A stretch of 64,000 nucleotides of DNA from Methanothrix thermoacetophila PT (GCF_000014945.1 NC_008553.1:558001-622000); one strand, 5' to 3'; shown: positions 18,729 to 28,325, counted from the first letter of the stretch. Numbers and translations are program-made. The notes: generated by a model from the letters alone, not told the origin.

Positions 18729-19376
18729 CTAAGCACCCCCCTTGCCATTTCTGAATGGACGAACACGCCCTGGTGTTGTCAAACATGTATCAACCATCTG
18801 GCGAGCATCTTTCACCAAGATATACATTTTGTGTCAAGATGTGACAGACTGTGCAAAAGATCGTATTCAGATGTTCCACAGATCAAAATCGATGATTGCA
18901 GCATGTTCCAGCTGGTCTGCGCAGAAGTGGCCGAATATCCAGATAGATGGAAAGTAGCTGGAAACGAGATCTTTAGACGACATAATCTACGTAGCTCCAC
19001 GGGAATCGCGCAAACTCATCACCGTGATTCTGGTGTGTTGTCTTGCATAATTTCGAAGAAGTAAGAACATCTGAAATCACAATTCTGTATAAGTTTTTGT
19101 TGATATAAATATGCTTCGGCATATATAGATTGCGTGATTTTTCATTATAATATGCGGCGATCAGGTTAATCTGCTATCCGATTTGGACCAGTGCTCAGAT
19201 TCAGCTCTCAACAGGGCACATCTGCCGGGATCAGCCGTCATTGTCGAGACTGTCTCGAAACTGGCAGCGATCGATGATAGAGGATAGCAGGGCGCAAGCT
19301 CCGGTCTTCAGGTGAGGAGGCCACGCAATGCCAACTGTGTATCGAGGCGTTTGGCTGCTTTGAGATGAGATCGCAA
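18729..19376. other. Gene-free stretch
   Basis: No gene with recognisable features. AT-rich sequence near 19070-19160 may hold promoter elements, and an IS-end-like repeat lies at 19275-19325. Confidence 0.4.
19275..19325 (+). repeat. IS200/IS605-end-like repeat, copy 4
   Basis: GATAGAGGATAGCAGGGCGC is followed by AAGCTCCGGTCTTCAGG and GAGGAGGCCACGC, a diverged member of the family. Confidence 0.55.
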
Positions 19377-19580
19377 TCAATCCACATGCGTTATGCAGGT
19401 CCAGTGATAGTAGCCGAACATCGGCGTTCCTGTGACCTCGTCGAACTCGTCGAGCTCACAGCCGCATATCTGGCATCTCTCCCCTTCAGGGACCTCAATC
19501 TCCGCGTCGTTCCAGATCACTATCACAATTAGAAATATGATCTGTGAGGTTATATTGTTTGCTCCTCGAGCCAAATGCAT
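19377..19580 (-). CDS. Small CxxC protein, uncertain
   Basis: A 67-residue frame with a hydrophobic stretch (SQIIFLIVIVIW) and then a C-terminal half bearing CQICGCELDEFDEVTG and HWTCITHVD, which looks like a treble-clef or zinc-ribbon core. The cysteine spacing makes it more credible than a random frame, but the start is unclear and no family is recognised. Confidence 0.45.
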   Translation of the reverse strand: MHLARGANNITSQIIFLIVIVIWNDAEIEVPEGERCQICGCELDEFDEVTGTPMFGYYHWTCITHVD

Positions 19581-19615
19581 CAGCTGATGGTGAGAGCAAC
19601 TACTCAGCTTAAAAA

Positions 19616-19906
19616 CTAGCCCATCGCATCAGGGGCGTCGATGTACACCTCAGCAAGACCGGGTTTATCTCCATTGGGAATGAGCGTGTATGTCGCATTG
19701 CCTGCAACCACAACCACATATCCATTCGCAGGGGTCGCGTCGAGTCCGTGTGTGACAAGAAGAAACGCAAGATCCAGGGATGTCATGAGAGGATCTTCGT
19801 AGGAGTTCAACAGTCCCATCAGCTCAGAGTCCATGCAAACCGCTGGAGTCAGCAAAACCAACAGAGTAAAGACAAAGATGCCAATATGCCCATGCATACG
19901 CCTCAT
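19616..19906 (-). CDS. Small secreted protein
   Basis: A 96-residue protein with a clear signal peptide (GIFVFTLLVLLTPAVCM), then a mature domain of about 70 residues containing DLAFLLVTHGLDATPANGY and TLIPNGDKPGLAEVYI. It looks like a small extracytoplasmic protein; I do not recognise a characterised family. Its promoter region holds a TATA-like TATATTTAAG at about 19929-19938. Confidence 0.7.
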   Translation of the reverse strand: MRRMHGHIGIFVFTLLVLLTPAVCMDSELMGLLNSYEDPLMTSLDLAFLLVTHGLDATPANGYVVVVAGNATYTLIPNGDKPGLAEVYIDAPDAMG

Positions 19907-20132
19907 CGATCGACGGATCGGACCAGACTATATTTAAGTAGCACAGAAAATAAAATCTGTATCTCAAGACAGTATCAATCGTACGTAATCGCAGTCAGCA
20001 CATGTTTGTGATGAAATACAATATTTGTATGATGAAGTGATATTGATATGAAAAACAATATGATGAAATTTGTGCTTTGCATTAACAAGCCCGATTGTCA
20101 TCCAACACTGCGCGAAGAGGTTTGGGGGAATG

Positions 20133-20573
20133 TCATTTCTCTTCGGCTTTTTCACCTACCTTCTTCTCCCCAATCCTTCTGCTGAGCTGATCGAGCCGCC
20201 TCTTCAGAATCTCAAGCTCCCGTTCCACAAGCGCAATATCATCCCCCGCCGGGATCTTCTGCTCCACTTCCATGGCATCTCGCAGGATGTAGCTGCCACC
20301 CTCGATCCTGATACCCATTCCGTATACCAGGGCTGCAGCCACTTTTCTTCTCGCGCTGACAAGATCGTTCCAAAGGGCTTTTCTGGATACCCCCATGTAA
20401 AGGGCGGCCTCCTCCTGCTCGAGGTCCAGCAGATCCACAAGTCGCAGAGCCTCGAGTTCCTCTAGCGTTAAGACAACAGACGCATTCTCACCGCTCTCAG
20501 GGAGGAAACATCTCACCTCAGGTATCTCCGAGATCCAGCGCTTACCACGCCTTCGACCACGGCAGCGACACAT
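20133..20573 (-). CDS. DUF134 (UPF0251) predicted DNA-binding protein
   Basis: A 146-residue member of the DUF134 family. It starts MCRCRGRRRGKRW, contains RCFLPE and the helix-turn-helix LEQEEAALYMGVSRKALWND, and ends in a coiled coil (VERELEILKRRLDQLSRRIG). In anaerobes such proteins commonly neighbour NifX-type and MinD/ferredoxin genes, as here. The start is fixed by the family N-terminus and by a TATA box (CTTAAATATAAT on the minus strand, about 20593-20604) centred some 25 nt upstream, which suggests a leaderless mRNA. Confidence 0.87.
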   Translation of the reverse strand: MCRCRGRRRGKRWISEIPEVRCFLPESGENASVVLTLEELEALRLVDLLDLEQEEAALYMGVSRKALWNDLVSARRKVAAALVYGMGIRIEGGSYILRDAMEVEQKIPAGDDIALVERELEILKRRLDQLSRRIGEKKVGEKAEEK

Positions 20574-20682
20574 GATTTCGGGTAGGGGAAGATTATATTT
20601 AAGCTTATCAGGGACGTCTAGAGGTTTATGCATTCTGTAAGCTCGGGGTTCCTGTGTTACGCTCCGTATGTGGCTTGGCAGC

Positions 20683-20720
20683 AGATATAAGTATATCATC
20701 GCTTAAGCGCCTTTGGAGGT
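20683..20720 (+). promoter_or_regulatory. Promoter and ribosome-binding site of the mrp gene
   Basis: GATATAAGTA (about 20683-20692) is a TATA-like box, and GGAGGT at 20715-20720 precedes the ATG at 20727. It faces away from the DUF134 promoter, so the two genes are divergently transcribed. Confidence 0.55.
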
Positions 20721-20726
20721 CTTAGA

Positions 20727-21572
20727 ATGGAGAAGGCATGCGAAAAAGATCCGAAGGCAGAGAATGACAGCCCAAGATCTGGAAAGCATAAAGAAAGCGA
20801 TCGCCTGAAGCGAATAAAACACAAGATCGTGATTGGAAGTGGAAAGGGCGGCACCGGCAAGAGCACAGTTTCTGCCAACCTGGCGGTATCCCTCAAGCGT
20901 AGAGGGTACAGCGTTGGCATACTCGATGCAGACATAACAGGGCCGGACATACCAAAGCTTCTCGGGATAGAGGACGAGAAGCTGACCGCGTCCAGTGAGG
21001 GGATCGAGCCTGCTGATGCCAGGGGAATAAAGGTTGTGTCCATGGCGTTGCTGCTAGAGAGCCGGGACTCTGCTGTCGTTTGGAGGGGCCCGGTGAAGAT
21101 GGCCGCACTGAAGCAGTTCGTCTTTGATGTCAACTGGGGCGACCTGGATTTTCTGGTGGTGGATCTGCCGCCAGGAACAAGCGATGAGCCCATCTCTGCG
21201 GTCCAGCTCCTGAGCGGGATGGATGGAGCGATTGTCGTCACCACCCCGCAGGATGTGGCACTGCTTGACACGCGAAAGGCAGTCAACATGTTTCTGATGA
21301 TGGGCGTCCGCGTCCTCGGGATCATAGAGAACATGAGTGGTTTCAGGTGTCCGAACTGCGGCACTGTGGTGAACATATTCAGCAAGGGAGGCGGCGAGAA
21401 GGCTGCCAGAGATCTTGGTGTCGATTTTCTGGGGTACTTGCCAATCGATCCTAGGATAGTAAGCATGTGTGATATGGGGAAGGCATTCGTTGAGAACAGT
21501 GATGCTGGAGGGGCATTTGAGAAAATAGTTGACAAGTTGCTCGAGAAGATATCTGAGAAAAGCTCTGCATGA
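20727..21572 (+). CDS. Mrp/NBP35 family Fe-S carrier ATPase
   Basis: ApbC/Nbp35-type proteins bind and hand over [4Fe-4S] clusters in an ATP-dependent manner. The 281-residue protein has the deviant Walker A GSGKGGTGKST, the LDADITGPDIPKLLG segment, DLPPGTSDE, and the C-terminal cluster-binding CPNCG. A paralogue lies at 55787-56644; unlike that copy, the N-terminus here is charged with a single Cys. It is divergent from the DUF134 regulator and leads into the metal-cluster locus. Confidence 0.92.
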   Translation: MEKACEKDPKAENDSPRSGKHKESDRLKRIKHKIVIGSGKGGTGKSTVSANLAVSLKRRGYSVGILDADITGPDIPKLLGIEDEKLTASSEGIEPADARGIKVVSMALLLESRDSAVVWRGPVKMAALKQFVFDVNWGDLDFLVVDLPPGTSDEPISAVQLLSGMDGAIVVTTPQDVALLDTRKAVNMFLMMGVRVLGIIENMSGFRCPNCGTVVNIFSKGGGEKAARDLGVDFLGYLPIDPRIVSMCDMGKAFVENSDAGGAFEKIVDKLLEKISEKSSA

Positions 21573-21639
21573 TATACAGACAAACAGACAAGCTAAATAT
21601 TTCTGCTGCTCACAGGAAACCTGTCTCAATTGCATAAAT

Positions 21640-22932
21640 TCAGACGAACTCTCTATATTTATTCAAAAGTCCATAAACCTCTCTGATATCCTTTCCCTGT
21701 GATCTGGCCTCGTTGAGGTACGTGTTGTAAAGCGCCTCGGATATTGCTCTGGGTACCGGTTTGCAGTTCTCTCCGTGGAGCATCATCTCGAAGCACCGTG
21801 CCTCTGCCTCGGATAGTCTCAGAGCCCGAAACGCGCCCGAATGCTCGCAGAAGAGCGGGTTATCTGCCGGGGGAGTATTAAGCGCAACCCTGGCGAGAGG
21901 TGTTCCGGGTATTGGCTCTGCTATGCTCACAAACACATCGTCGAGCATTGCCTCCTCCATGAAATCAAGAGTCTGCTCGAAGTCCTCTCTAGATTCGCCA
22001 GGATAGCCGACGATGAAGCTCCCGCCAACCTTTACTCCATGGCTTCTGGCCAGCTCAACAGCTCTAATGTTATCAAGAACAGTCACTCCCTTTCTCATCA
22101 GCTTCAGCATCCGATCGCTCCCGGACTCGATGCCGAAGAAGAGCCACCCTATCGTGTACTCCCTGATCGCCTCCAGGATCTCATCGTCAACCAGATCCAC
22201 CCTCATGTCAGGCACAGACAGGTTTTTCCTTCCCAGAATTCCGGAGAGCTCCTGGAGCATTCTGATGAACGCATCTTTATCGAGAGCGTTCCTGTAGCCA
22301 AAGAGAGATGCTGTTCCGCCACTCACAGCAACCCGCTTCACGCCCATACGCCTGAGCTCCCTCACCTCCTCTACTATATTCTCCAGCGACCTGGATCTTA
22401 TATTGCGTCCGAAGAACCGCGGCACCTGGCAGAACGTGCATCCCCCCAGACAGCCTCTGTGCGTCTCGATGTAGACATTAGCGCCACGAACGCTCTGTTC
22501 TGAGAGATCTGGAGGAAATAACGGCATGGTGTGGTCGATGACCTCCATCCTGAGAGGCTCTGATCTGATGATCTCCTCACCCTCTCTGTAAGCAACGCCC
22601 GGAACCCCTTCAGGCCCGGCCTCGACGAGCCTAGCGATTATGCCCTCGCCCTCGCACATCGCCACCGCATCGACATCCAGCTCGCCAAGGACCATCTCAG
22701 GACAGATGCCAACAGGCCCGCCACAGTAGACCGGTGGTCCTGCCTTCGAGACGAACTCTCTTATCGCAGGATCCAGAAGCTGCAGTGTGGAAAAGAGACT
22801 GAGTATGATCACATCGCCATCATGGCGCAGATCTTTTGATATATTAACGGAATGCCCTCTATCTCTCAGTATGCCTCCAAGAACCATCGAGCCGTATGTG
22901 TAAACCCCTGGGGAGATTATCTGGATCTTCAT
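21640..22932 (-). CDS. Cobalamin-binding radical SAM protein
   Basis: A 430-residue class B radical SAM enzyme. The N-terminal ~130 residues form a B12-binding-like Rossmann domain (VYTYGSMVLGGILRDRGHSV ...), followed by the cluster motif CLGGCTFC (C-x3-C-x2-C), then GGTASLFGYR, FGIESGSDRMLKLMRKG and FIVGYPGESREDF of the SAM barrel. Methanogen-specific families of this architecture include the MCR glutamine C-methyltransferase, so a role in MCR or cofactor methylation is possible but not shown. It could equally serve the surrounding metal-cluster genes. Confidence 0.85.
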   Translation of the reverse strand: MKIQIISPGVYTYGSMVLGGILRDRGHSVNISKDLRHDGDVIILSLFSTLQLLDPAIREFVSKAGPPVYCGGPVGICPEMVLGELDVDAVAMCEGEGIIARLVEAGPEGVPGVAYREGEEIIRSEPLRMEVIDHTMPLFPPDLSEQSVRGANVYIETHRGCLGGCTFCQVPRFFGRNIRSRSLENIVEEVRELRRMGVKRVAVSGGTASLFGYRNALDKDAFIRMLQELSGILGRKNLSVPDMRVDLVDDEILEAIREYTIGWLFFGIESGSDRMLKLMRKGVTVLDNIRAVELARSHGVKVGGSFIVGYPGESREDFEQTLDFMEEAMLDDVFVSIAEPIPGTPLARVALNTPPADNPLFCEHSGAFRALRLSEAEARCFEMMLHGENCKPVPRAISEALYNTYLNEARSQGKDIREVYGLLNKYREFV

Positions 22933-23109
22933 CCCTCAAATCCAGTGGCGGGCTCATTTAAAACCCTTTGGACCTGCATGCGATGCGCCCAAACAATATG
23001 GTGTGGTCTAAAATGGCCAGAAGCCATCAATAGGAGAAGAGACTGCATCAGAGATCGCTGATGCAGTTATAGCATGGAAAAAACAGCCAGTATTTCAGTC
23101 TACAGTACT

Positions 23110-23469
23110 CTAATGCCTGTGCTCTCTGCATGCGTTATCCATGCTGGCCTCGGTGAGAAGCCCGTTCATCCAGTCGTCGATGGCATCCTTAACGGTCCCC
23201 GCTGCGCCAACGAATACCCTGATGCCGAGCTGCTGAAATGCAGAAATGGCCTTCGGCCCCAGGCCGCCGGCGATCACGACCTGCACGCCCTTTCCGTGAA
23301 GCGCATCGACCGGCAGGCCATTTCCTCCCATGTGCGTGCTGTTGTTACCGATTATTTCGATCGCACCGGTCTCGGTATCCACGATGGTAAATGTAGGAGA
23401 GCGACCGAAGTGCTGGGATATGTACTCATCCAGACCGGCTGTGCCCATTGAGGGAACGCATATTCTCAC
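23110..23469 (-). CDS. NifX/NifB-type iron-molybdenum cofactor-binding domain protein
   Basis: A 119-residue single-domain protein of the dinitrogenase FeMo-cofactor family, which includes ORP. It shows the N-terminal MRICVPSMG, the cluster-region SQHFGRSPTF, and VVIAGGLGPKAI with the helix GTVKDAIDDWMNG. The C-terminus contains Cys and His (NACREHRH). It lies 3 bp downstream of a second such gene; the two probably form a pair. Confidence 0.88.
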   Translation of the reverse strand: MRICVPSMGTAGLDEYISQHFGRSPTFTIVDTETGAIEIIGNNSTHMGGNGLPVDALHGKGVQVVIAGGLGPKAISAFQQLGIRVFVGAAGTVKDAIDDWMNGLLTEASMDNACREHRH

Positions 23470-23472
23470 AGA

Positions 23473-23898
23473 TCACCACCTTCTTCCTCTTCCTGCACCC
23501 ATTCCGCCGCCCATTCCACCGGGGCCCATGCCGCGACCCATTCCCCCATGGGGAGGTGCTGTTGGTCCGGATACCTTCGCGAGCTCGCCTCTGCGAAAAC
23601 GCTCAACCGCATCCCTGACCGTACCCCCCTGAGACTGATAGATCTCGATGCCAGCTGAGGATAAAACCTGCATCGCATTCGGCCCGACATTTCCTGTTAT
23701 CAGAACGCTCGCACCGAGCTGGCTCACCAGCTGAGCTGCCTGTATCCCTGCACCACCTGCCGCCCCTGCAGCGGTGTTCTGCATCGAGCTCTCGGACATG
23801 GAATCGAGATCTACAACAACAAAGAACGGGCAACGACCGAACCTCGGATCGACCGGCGCATCAAGCCCTGCTGCCCCGGCAGTCACGCATATCTTCAT
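23473..23898 (-). CDS. NifX/NifB-type cofactor-binding protein with Gly/Met-rich tail
   Basis: A 141-residue paralogue of the next gene: MKICVTAGAAGLDAPVDPRF, then GRCPFFVVVD, VLITGNVGPNAMQVL and GTVRDAVERFRRGEL. The last ~30 residues are Gly/Met/Pro-rich (GGMGRGMGPGGMGGGMG), typical of ORP-like proteins and potentially metal-binding. ATG 23898 is preferred over an earlier frame start because it matches the family N-terminus. Confidence 0.88.
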   Translation of the reverse strand: MKICVTAGAAGLDAPVDPRFGRCPFFVVVDLDSMSESSMQNTAAGAAGGAGIQAAQLVSQLGASVLITGNVGPNAMQVLSSAGIEIYQSQGGTVRDAVERFRRGELAKVSGPTAPPHGGMGRGMGPGGMGGGMGAGRGRRW

Positions 23899-24199
23899 AA
23901 CAAACCCTCTTTTTGGAGTCAATGTGATTTATTACTTAAATATTTCGCATCATGTGCTGTGTTGAATAATGTTTGGAAATCCAATAGCAGAGAGCTAATT
24001 CATATAACATGAGACTTTAGTAAGAATCGATAGCTATTGATCACAAGGCACAGCAGCATCATGGAAAGCCTCCGTCGGGCATCCCATGATGATAATGAAA
24101 CGAGCGGGAATGATTACAGGGTTTTGAGTCGTGCTTGGATCACGGTGAAGGGCAGTGCGGGTATTTATAATGAGAGAGCATGCATCTTTATGGATACAC
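23899..24199. other. Divergent intergenic region
   Basis: It lies between the NifX-type pair (minus) and the MBL gene (plus). TATTACTTAAATATTTCG near 23930-23947 is a good promoter candidate for the NifX pair. No gene is seen. Confidence 0.4.
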
Positions 24200-25054
24200 A
24201 TGGTTGAAGGATTGCAGCTCAAGATTGTGATCGAGAACACCACCAGCCATCACAAACCCGGGCTCCGGGGGCAGCACGGTCTCTCCGTACTGATCGAGGC
24301 AGACCTCGGCTCAGAGAGCATGTGCATTCTCATGGATACTGGAGCATCTTCAGATGTGCTGCTCCACAACATGGATGTGCTTGGCATCGATTCAGATGAT
24401 ATAGATCTGATATTCCTCAGCCACGGGCATTACGATCACACTGGCGGTTTGATGGGTCTGCTGAAACATATGAAACGCCATGTGCCGATCCTGGCTCATC
24501 CCGGGATCTTCGCTCCAAAGCTCAGGTCCGAACCCTTCCTGAGGAGCATAGGCATTCCATTCACACGATGCGAGGCTGAAGGCGCAGGGGCTGTGTTGCT
24601 GCTGTCGAGAACCCCTGTGACGCTTGCCCCGGGTATAATGACGACAGGAGAGGTCGAAAGAAGAACGTCATTCGAGAGGGTCGAGGGGTTCTGGACAATA
24701 GTTGATGGGACCTACCGGGAGGACAGAATTGATGATGATCAGGCCCTAGTAATTAGCATCGAGAATCGCGGTCTGGTCGTGATATCAGGATGCGCGCACT
24801 CCGGGATTGTAAACATCGTCGATCAGGCGAGGAGGCTCACAGACTCAAATGCAATATGCGCGGTGATCGGGGGCTTCCACCTCATGGGATCTGAGGACGA
24901 GCGGATCCGCAGGACCGCTGGGGCTCTGCTCGATCTGGATCCCGAGATCGTGCGGCCAGGCCACTGCACAGGCTCCCGTGCGATCTCACAGTTGCAGGAG
25001 ATCCTGGGGGACCGATGCCGGCCGCTCTTCACAGGGGATGTCATAGAGATATGA
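24200..25054 (+). CDS. MBL-fold metallohydrolase (COG1237-like)
   Basis: A 284-residue metallo-beta-lactamase-fold enzyme. The metal motif is in LSHGHYDHTGG, with further ligands in SGCAHSG and the distal GGFHLMG / PGHCTGSRAI histidines. The N-terminus (LKIVIENTTSHH ... GLSVLIEAD) matches the COG1237 group often annotated as a pterin-related phosphate synthase, but the activity is not settled. Its stop overlaps the start of the radical SAM gene by 4 bp, so the two are coupled. Confidence 0.85.
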   Translation: MVEGLQLKIVIENTTSHHKPGLRGQHGLSVLIEADLGSESMCILMDTGASSDVLLHNMDVLGIDSDDIDLIFLSHGHYDHTGGLMGLLKHMKRHVPILAHPGIFAPKLRSEPFLRSIGIPFTRCEAEGAGAVLLLSRTPVTLAPGIMTTGEVERRTSFERVEGFWTIVDGTYREDRIDDDQALVISIENRGLVVISGCAHSGIVNIVDQARRLTDSNAICAVIGGFHLMGSEDERIRRTAGALLDLDPEIVRPGHCTGSRAISQLQEILGDRCRPLFTGDVIEI

Positions 25055-25986
25055 TCGCTTTCGGGCCGGTACCATCAAGAAGGCTCGGCATGAGCCTTGG
25101 AGTCAACAACATCCCACCGAAAATATGCACATACTCCTGCATATACTGCCAGGTGGGACGCACGCTTGGTCTCAGCGTGGAACGGCGTGGATTCTATCCG
25201 CCGGCTCGGGTGCTGAACGAGGTCGAGAGAAAGATATCAGATGCAGGGGATGTGAGGGTAGATTACATCACATTCGTCCCCGATGGTGAGCCGACCCTCG
25301 ATCTGAATATAGGGAAGGAGATCGATCTCCTCAGAACTCTTGGGCTCAGGGTGGCAGTCATATCCAACGCATCGCTTCTCTGGAGGCCCGATGTGAGAGA
25401 AGATCTCATGAGCGCTGATCTCGTCTCGATCAAGATCGATGCTGCAGATGATGGAATGTGGAGGAGAATCAACAGACCGCATCACTCGCTGAAGCTCAGA
25501 ACGATTCTGGATGGCATCCGCGAGTTTGCAGCCGATTACAGTGGCAGGCTCATAACAGAGAGCATGCTGATCAAGGATATGAACGACTGTGATGAATCGC
25601 TGAGAGGCATCGCGGAGTTCCTCTCAGAGATAAGTCCTGCAACAACGTATCTATCAGCTCCGATCAGACCGCCTGCAGAGAGATGGGTGCTTCCTCCTGT
25701 GGAGGAAAGGCTCAATGCAGCATACCAGATCATGAGCGAGTTCCTGGATCACGTCGAGCTTCTTGTGAGCCCTGAAAGTGATCTGTTTGTATCATCCGGA
25801 GACGTCGGGAGTGATATCCTCAGCATAACAGCAGTGCATCCAATGCGGGAGGTGGCTCTGAGAGATCTCCTAGCTCGCAGAGGGGAGGACTGGATGCTCG
25901 TTGAGAGGCTCCTGAAATCTGGAACCCTCATGGAAACTACCTACAGAGGGGAGAAGTTTTATATTCGAAGGATCGAGTCCTCATAG
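25051..25986 (+). CDS. Radical SAM protein (COG0731-like)
   Basis: A 311-residue radical SAM protein: FGPVPSRRLGMSLGVNNIPP, the cluster motif CTYSCIYCQ (C-x3-C-x2-C), FVPDGEPTLD and SIKIDAADDGMWRRIN. The C-terminal ~70 residues (MREVALRDLLARRGEDWMLV ...) form a winged-helix-like module. COG0731 proteins are related to the tRNA-wyosine enzyme TYW1 but lack its full architecture; this group travels with NifX/MinD-type genes in anaerobes. The substrate is unknown. ATG 25051 overlaps the MBL stop. Confidence 0.85.
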   Translation: MIAFGPVPSRRLGMSLGVNNIPPKICTYSCIYCQVGRTLGLSVERRGFYPPARVLNEVERKISDAGDVRVDYITFVPDGEPTLDLNIGKEIDLLRTLGLRVAVISNASLLWRPDVREDLMSADLVSIKIDAADDGMWRRINRPHHSLKLRTILDGIREFAADYSGRLITESMLIKDMNDCDESLRGIAEFLSEISPATTYLSAPIRPPAERWVLPPVEERLNAAYQIMSEFLDHVELLVSPESDLFVSSGDVGSDILSITAVHPMREVALRDLLARRGEDWMLVERLLKSGTLMETTYRGEKFYIRRIESS

Positions 25987-26007
25987 CGTCTGACGACACA
26001 TTAGATC

Positions 26008-26580
26008 TCAGCTTGACCTCTCCATTCTTGCCTGGCCAGACCATATCAGCCCCTGCGGACTGTACCCGTAGTAGCTGCCCTGAAGATTATCTCCTCTGAT
26101 TGTAAGCATGCACCTGTAAAGCGCAAGATCTTCTGTAAGGAGATCGAGATACACAACACTCCCCACCACCTGTCCGGTGGCATATGCGCTGCGCTGTGCC
26201 GGGGCCAGTGTCCCACGACCGAATACGGCATCTCTGTTATGGAACAGCGTGAGATCTGCTGTGTAACCCTCAGACAGCACAAGATGCCAGCTGCCGTCCA
26301 TTCTGAGCGTTTGAACGCCTGGAACGTATCCGCGGGTGTAACCCCATCTCTGAAGGGTCTCCAGATACTCCCAGGTGTGCTCAATGTCAGGCGGGCGCAT
26401 CAGCACATCAATTCCCAGAGGATCCGGTTTGAGCACCTCTAAAGTGGTCCCATTACCCAGGCTGCTTGTTCTCCTGAGATCGATCACATCCGACTGAGAG
26501 TGAGCGATCAGTGTTATGCATAGGATCGCAAGCCCCCATGCCAGGAGTATCTTCACGTACATACCTCTCACAGCGGTCAT
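26008..26580 (-). CDS. Secreted hypothetical protein
   Basis: A roughly 190-residue protein with an N-terminal signal/anchor (MYVKILLAWGLAILCITLIA) followed by an extracytoplasmic domain rich in Trp/Tyr and beta-strand pattern (GSWHLVLSEGYTADLTLFH, GQVVGSVVYLDLL). No family is recognised. Starts at 26580 or 26562 are both reasonable. It is on the same strand as, and downstream of, the two MinD-type ATPase genes. Confidence 0.65.
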   Translation of the reverse strand: MTAVRGMYVKILLAWGLAILCITLIAHSQSDVIDLRRTSSLGNGTTLEVLKPDPLGIDVLMRPPDIEHTWEYLETLQRWGYTRGYVPGVQTLRMDGSWHLVLSEGYTADLTLFHNRDAVFGRGTLAPAQRSAYATGQVVGSVVYLDLLTEDLALYRCMLTIRGDNLQGSYYGYSPQGLIWSGQARMERSS

Positions 26581-26634
26581 GTTACTGCTGCGGTCGGATA
26601 AAAGCTCAGCTTTCATATGAGACATACACAAGAC

Positions 26635-27495
26635 CTACATGATCTCAGATGTCATCAGACGGCTCCAGATCTGTTTTATCGAGTAAGATGCAGGGGTATT
26701 CAGCTCCACCACAGGAACTCCCCTGACCATAGCATCGATCACGTTCATATCAAAGGGTATCCGACCGACCATCTCGGTCCCCCGCCCATCGCATGCCCGT
26801 TCGATATTCTTTGAGATATCCTCATTGATATCGTACCTGTTTATGCAAACCATCGCACGGATCCGGAAATGCTCCGCGAGATCGAGTATCCTGTCGAGAT
26901 CGTGCACCCCTGAGATCGTGGGCTCTGTGACCACCAGCGCCAGATCTGCCCCAGCGAGGGATGAGATGACCGGACAGCCTATTCCGGGAGACCCATCTAT
27001 GAGCACCATCTCCATCCTGAGAGATTCGGCCAGATTTCTGGCGATCTCTCTGACCATCGTCACCAGCTTTCCAGACGCCTCCTCTGCCGGAAACATCTCT
27101 GCATGAACAAGAGGGCCGTATCTTGTATCAGATATGTACGCGTATCCGGATAGATGCTCAACCATCCTCACCGCATCCGAGCCACATACGAGTGTGCACA
27201 CACCACAGCCCTCACATGCAGACTGATCCACTTCAAAGTTATTTATGGCATCAAAACGGCAGCGCTCGATGCATGCGCCGCATTCGGTGCACCTCTCCTT
27301 GTCTATGAATGCCCTTCTGAGTCCGAAGAACTCGCGTCTCTCTCTTACGACGGGGTTCAGAATTATATGGAGGTCGGGCGCATCCACATCACAGTCTGCG
27401 ATCACAGCCCTTCCAGATGCGCATGCTGCAAAGGATGCGACTATTGAGGTCTTGCCTGTGCCCCCTTTCCCACTGATGACAACTATCTGCTTCAC
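26635..27495 (-). CDS. MinD/ParA-type ATPase with inserted 2x[4Fe-4S] ferredoxin domain (second)
   Basis: A 286-residue P-loop ATPase (SGKGGTGKTSI) in which a ferredoxin module is inserted after the first strand: CTECGACIERC and CEGCGVCTLVC. Later come DGSPGIGCPVISS and the base-recognition region ICINRYDINE. This COG1149 architecture occurs in pairs in anaerobes, including the ORP operons of Desulfovibrio. It overlaps the upstream paralogue by 4 bp, so a heterodimer is likely. Confidence 0.9.
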   Translation of the reverse strand: MKQIVVISGKGGTGKTSIVASFAACASGRAVIADCDVDAPDLHIILNPVVRERREFFGLRRAFIDKERCTECGACIERCRFDAINNFEVDQSACEGCGVCTLVCGSDAVRMVEHLSGYAYISDTRYGPLVHAEMFPAEEASGKLVTMVREIARNLAESLRMEMVLIDGSPGIGCPVISSLAGADLALVVTEPTISGVHDLDRILDLAEHFRIRAMVCINRYDINEDISKNIERACDGRGTEMVGRIPFDMNVIDAMVRGVPVVELNTPASYSIKQIWSRLMTSEIM

Positions 27496-28325
27496 TCGGA
27501 CATCTCCCTGATCCTCTCAGCAAGATTCGTGAACCTCTCCCGCCATTCTCCCAGCATATTCACGAAGATCACACCGCGTGAGTAAAGCTCTGCTATCTCC
27601 CTGCTCATCGGTATCTCCATTAAAACCGGAACATCCCGCTTCTCCAGGTAACTGTAAATCTCACGGGTGCCGATACCGCTCTTGTTGACCAGAACGCCTC
27701 GCGGGATCGAGAGCCTCTCGAGCAGCTTGAGTGCGAGATCGAGATCGTATAGACCAAATGGCGTCGGCTCAGCCACCAGAAGACAGAAGTCTGTATCACG
27801 CACAGACTCAACGACAGAGCATGACGCGCCAGGCGGGCAGTCAACTATGACAGTATCTGCATTTGCGTGCCTCCTGACGTCCCTGATCAGTGGTGTCGGA
27901 CGCGCCTCCCCCGGCTCTAGCTCTCCCCAGACGATCTCGTGATCTTCAGACCTTGCTCTCGAGATCCAGCCTATCCTCCGAAGCACCTCTGAGATCGCCT
28001 TCTCAGGGCAGGATATCATGCACGCGCCGCACCCATGGCAAAGTTCAGGGAAAACCACAGCTCTGGTTGGGATAACTGCAATGGCGTTGAATGCGCAGAC
28101 CTCAGCGCACCTCCCGCAGTGGACGCACAGCTTCTCATCGATCTGGGGCACCGGAACTGTGCACTCTTTTCTATCAAGTAGCTTCATCTCAGGGAAAAAG
28201 AGAAACGCATTCGGCTCCTCGACATCACAGTCGAGAAGCTGGGCTCCCTTCACGGACGCAGTAATACTGGTGGCCACAAGCGTCTTTCCGGTCCCGCCCT
28301 TCCCGCTGGCAACTGATACGATCAA
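27492..28325 (-). CDS. MinD/ParA-type ATPase with inserted 2x[4Fe-4S] ferredoxin domain (first)
   Basis: A 277-residue paralogue of the downstream gene: Walker A ASGKGGTGKTLVA, inserted ferredoxin CVHCGRCAEVC and CHGCGACMISCP, then DCPPGASCSVVESV. Electron transfer coupled to ATP hydrolysis is inferred from the architecture. It overlaps its partner by an ATGA-type junction and follows the DUF5320 gene on the same strand. Confidence 0.9.
   Translation of the reverse strand: MIVSVASGKGGTGKTLVATSITASVKGAQLLDCDVEEPNAFLFFPEMKLLDRKECTVPVPQIDEKLCVHCGRCAEVCAFNAIAVIPTRAVVFPELCHGCGACMISCPEKAISEVLRRIGWISRARSEDHEIVWGELEPGEARPTPLIRDVRRHANADTVIVDCPPGASCSVVESVRDTDFCLLVAEPTPFGLYDLDLALKLLERLSIPRGVLVNKSGIGTREIYSYLEKRDVPVLMEIPMSREIAELYSRGVIFVNMLGEWRERFTNLAERIREMSE

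Noticed and set aside
18519-19064. 181-residue plus-strand frame
   Set aside because: The first 210 bp are antisense to acd and the rest has no recognisable features.
20696-21583. 295-residue frame antisense to mrp
   Set aside because: A shadow caused by high-GC codon use of the mrp gene; no independent signals.
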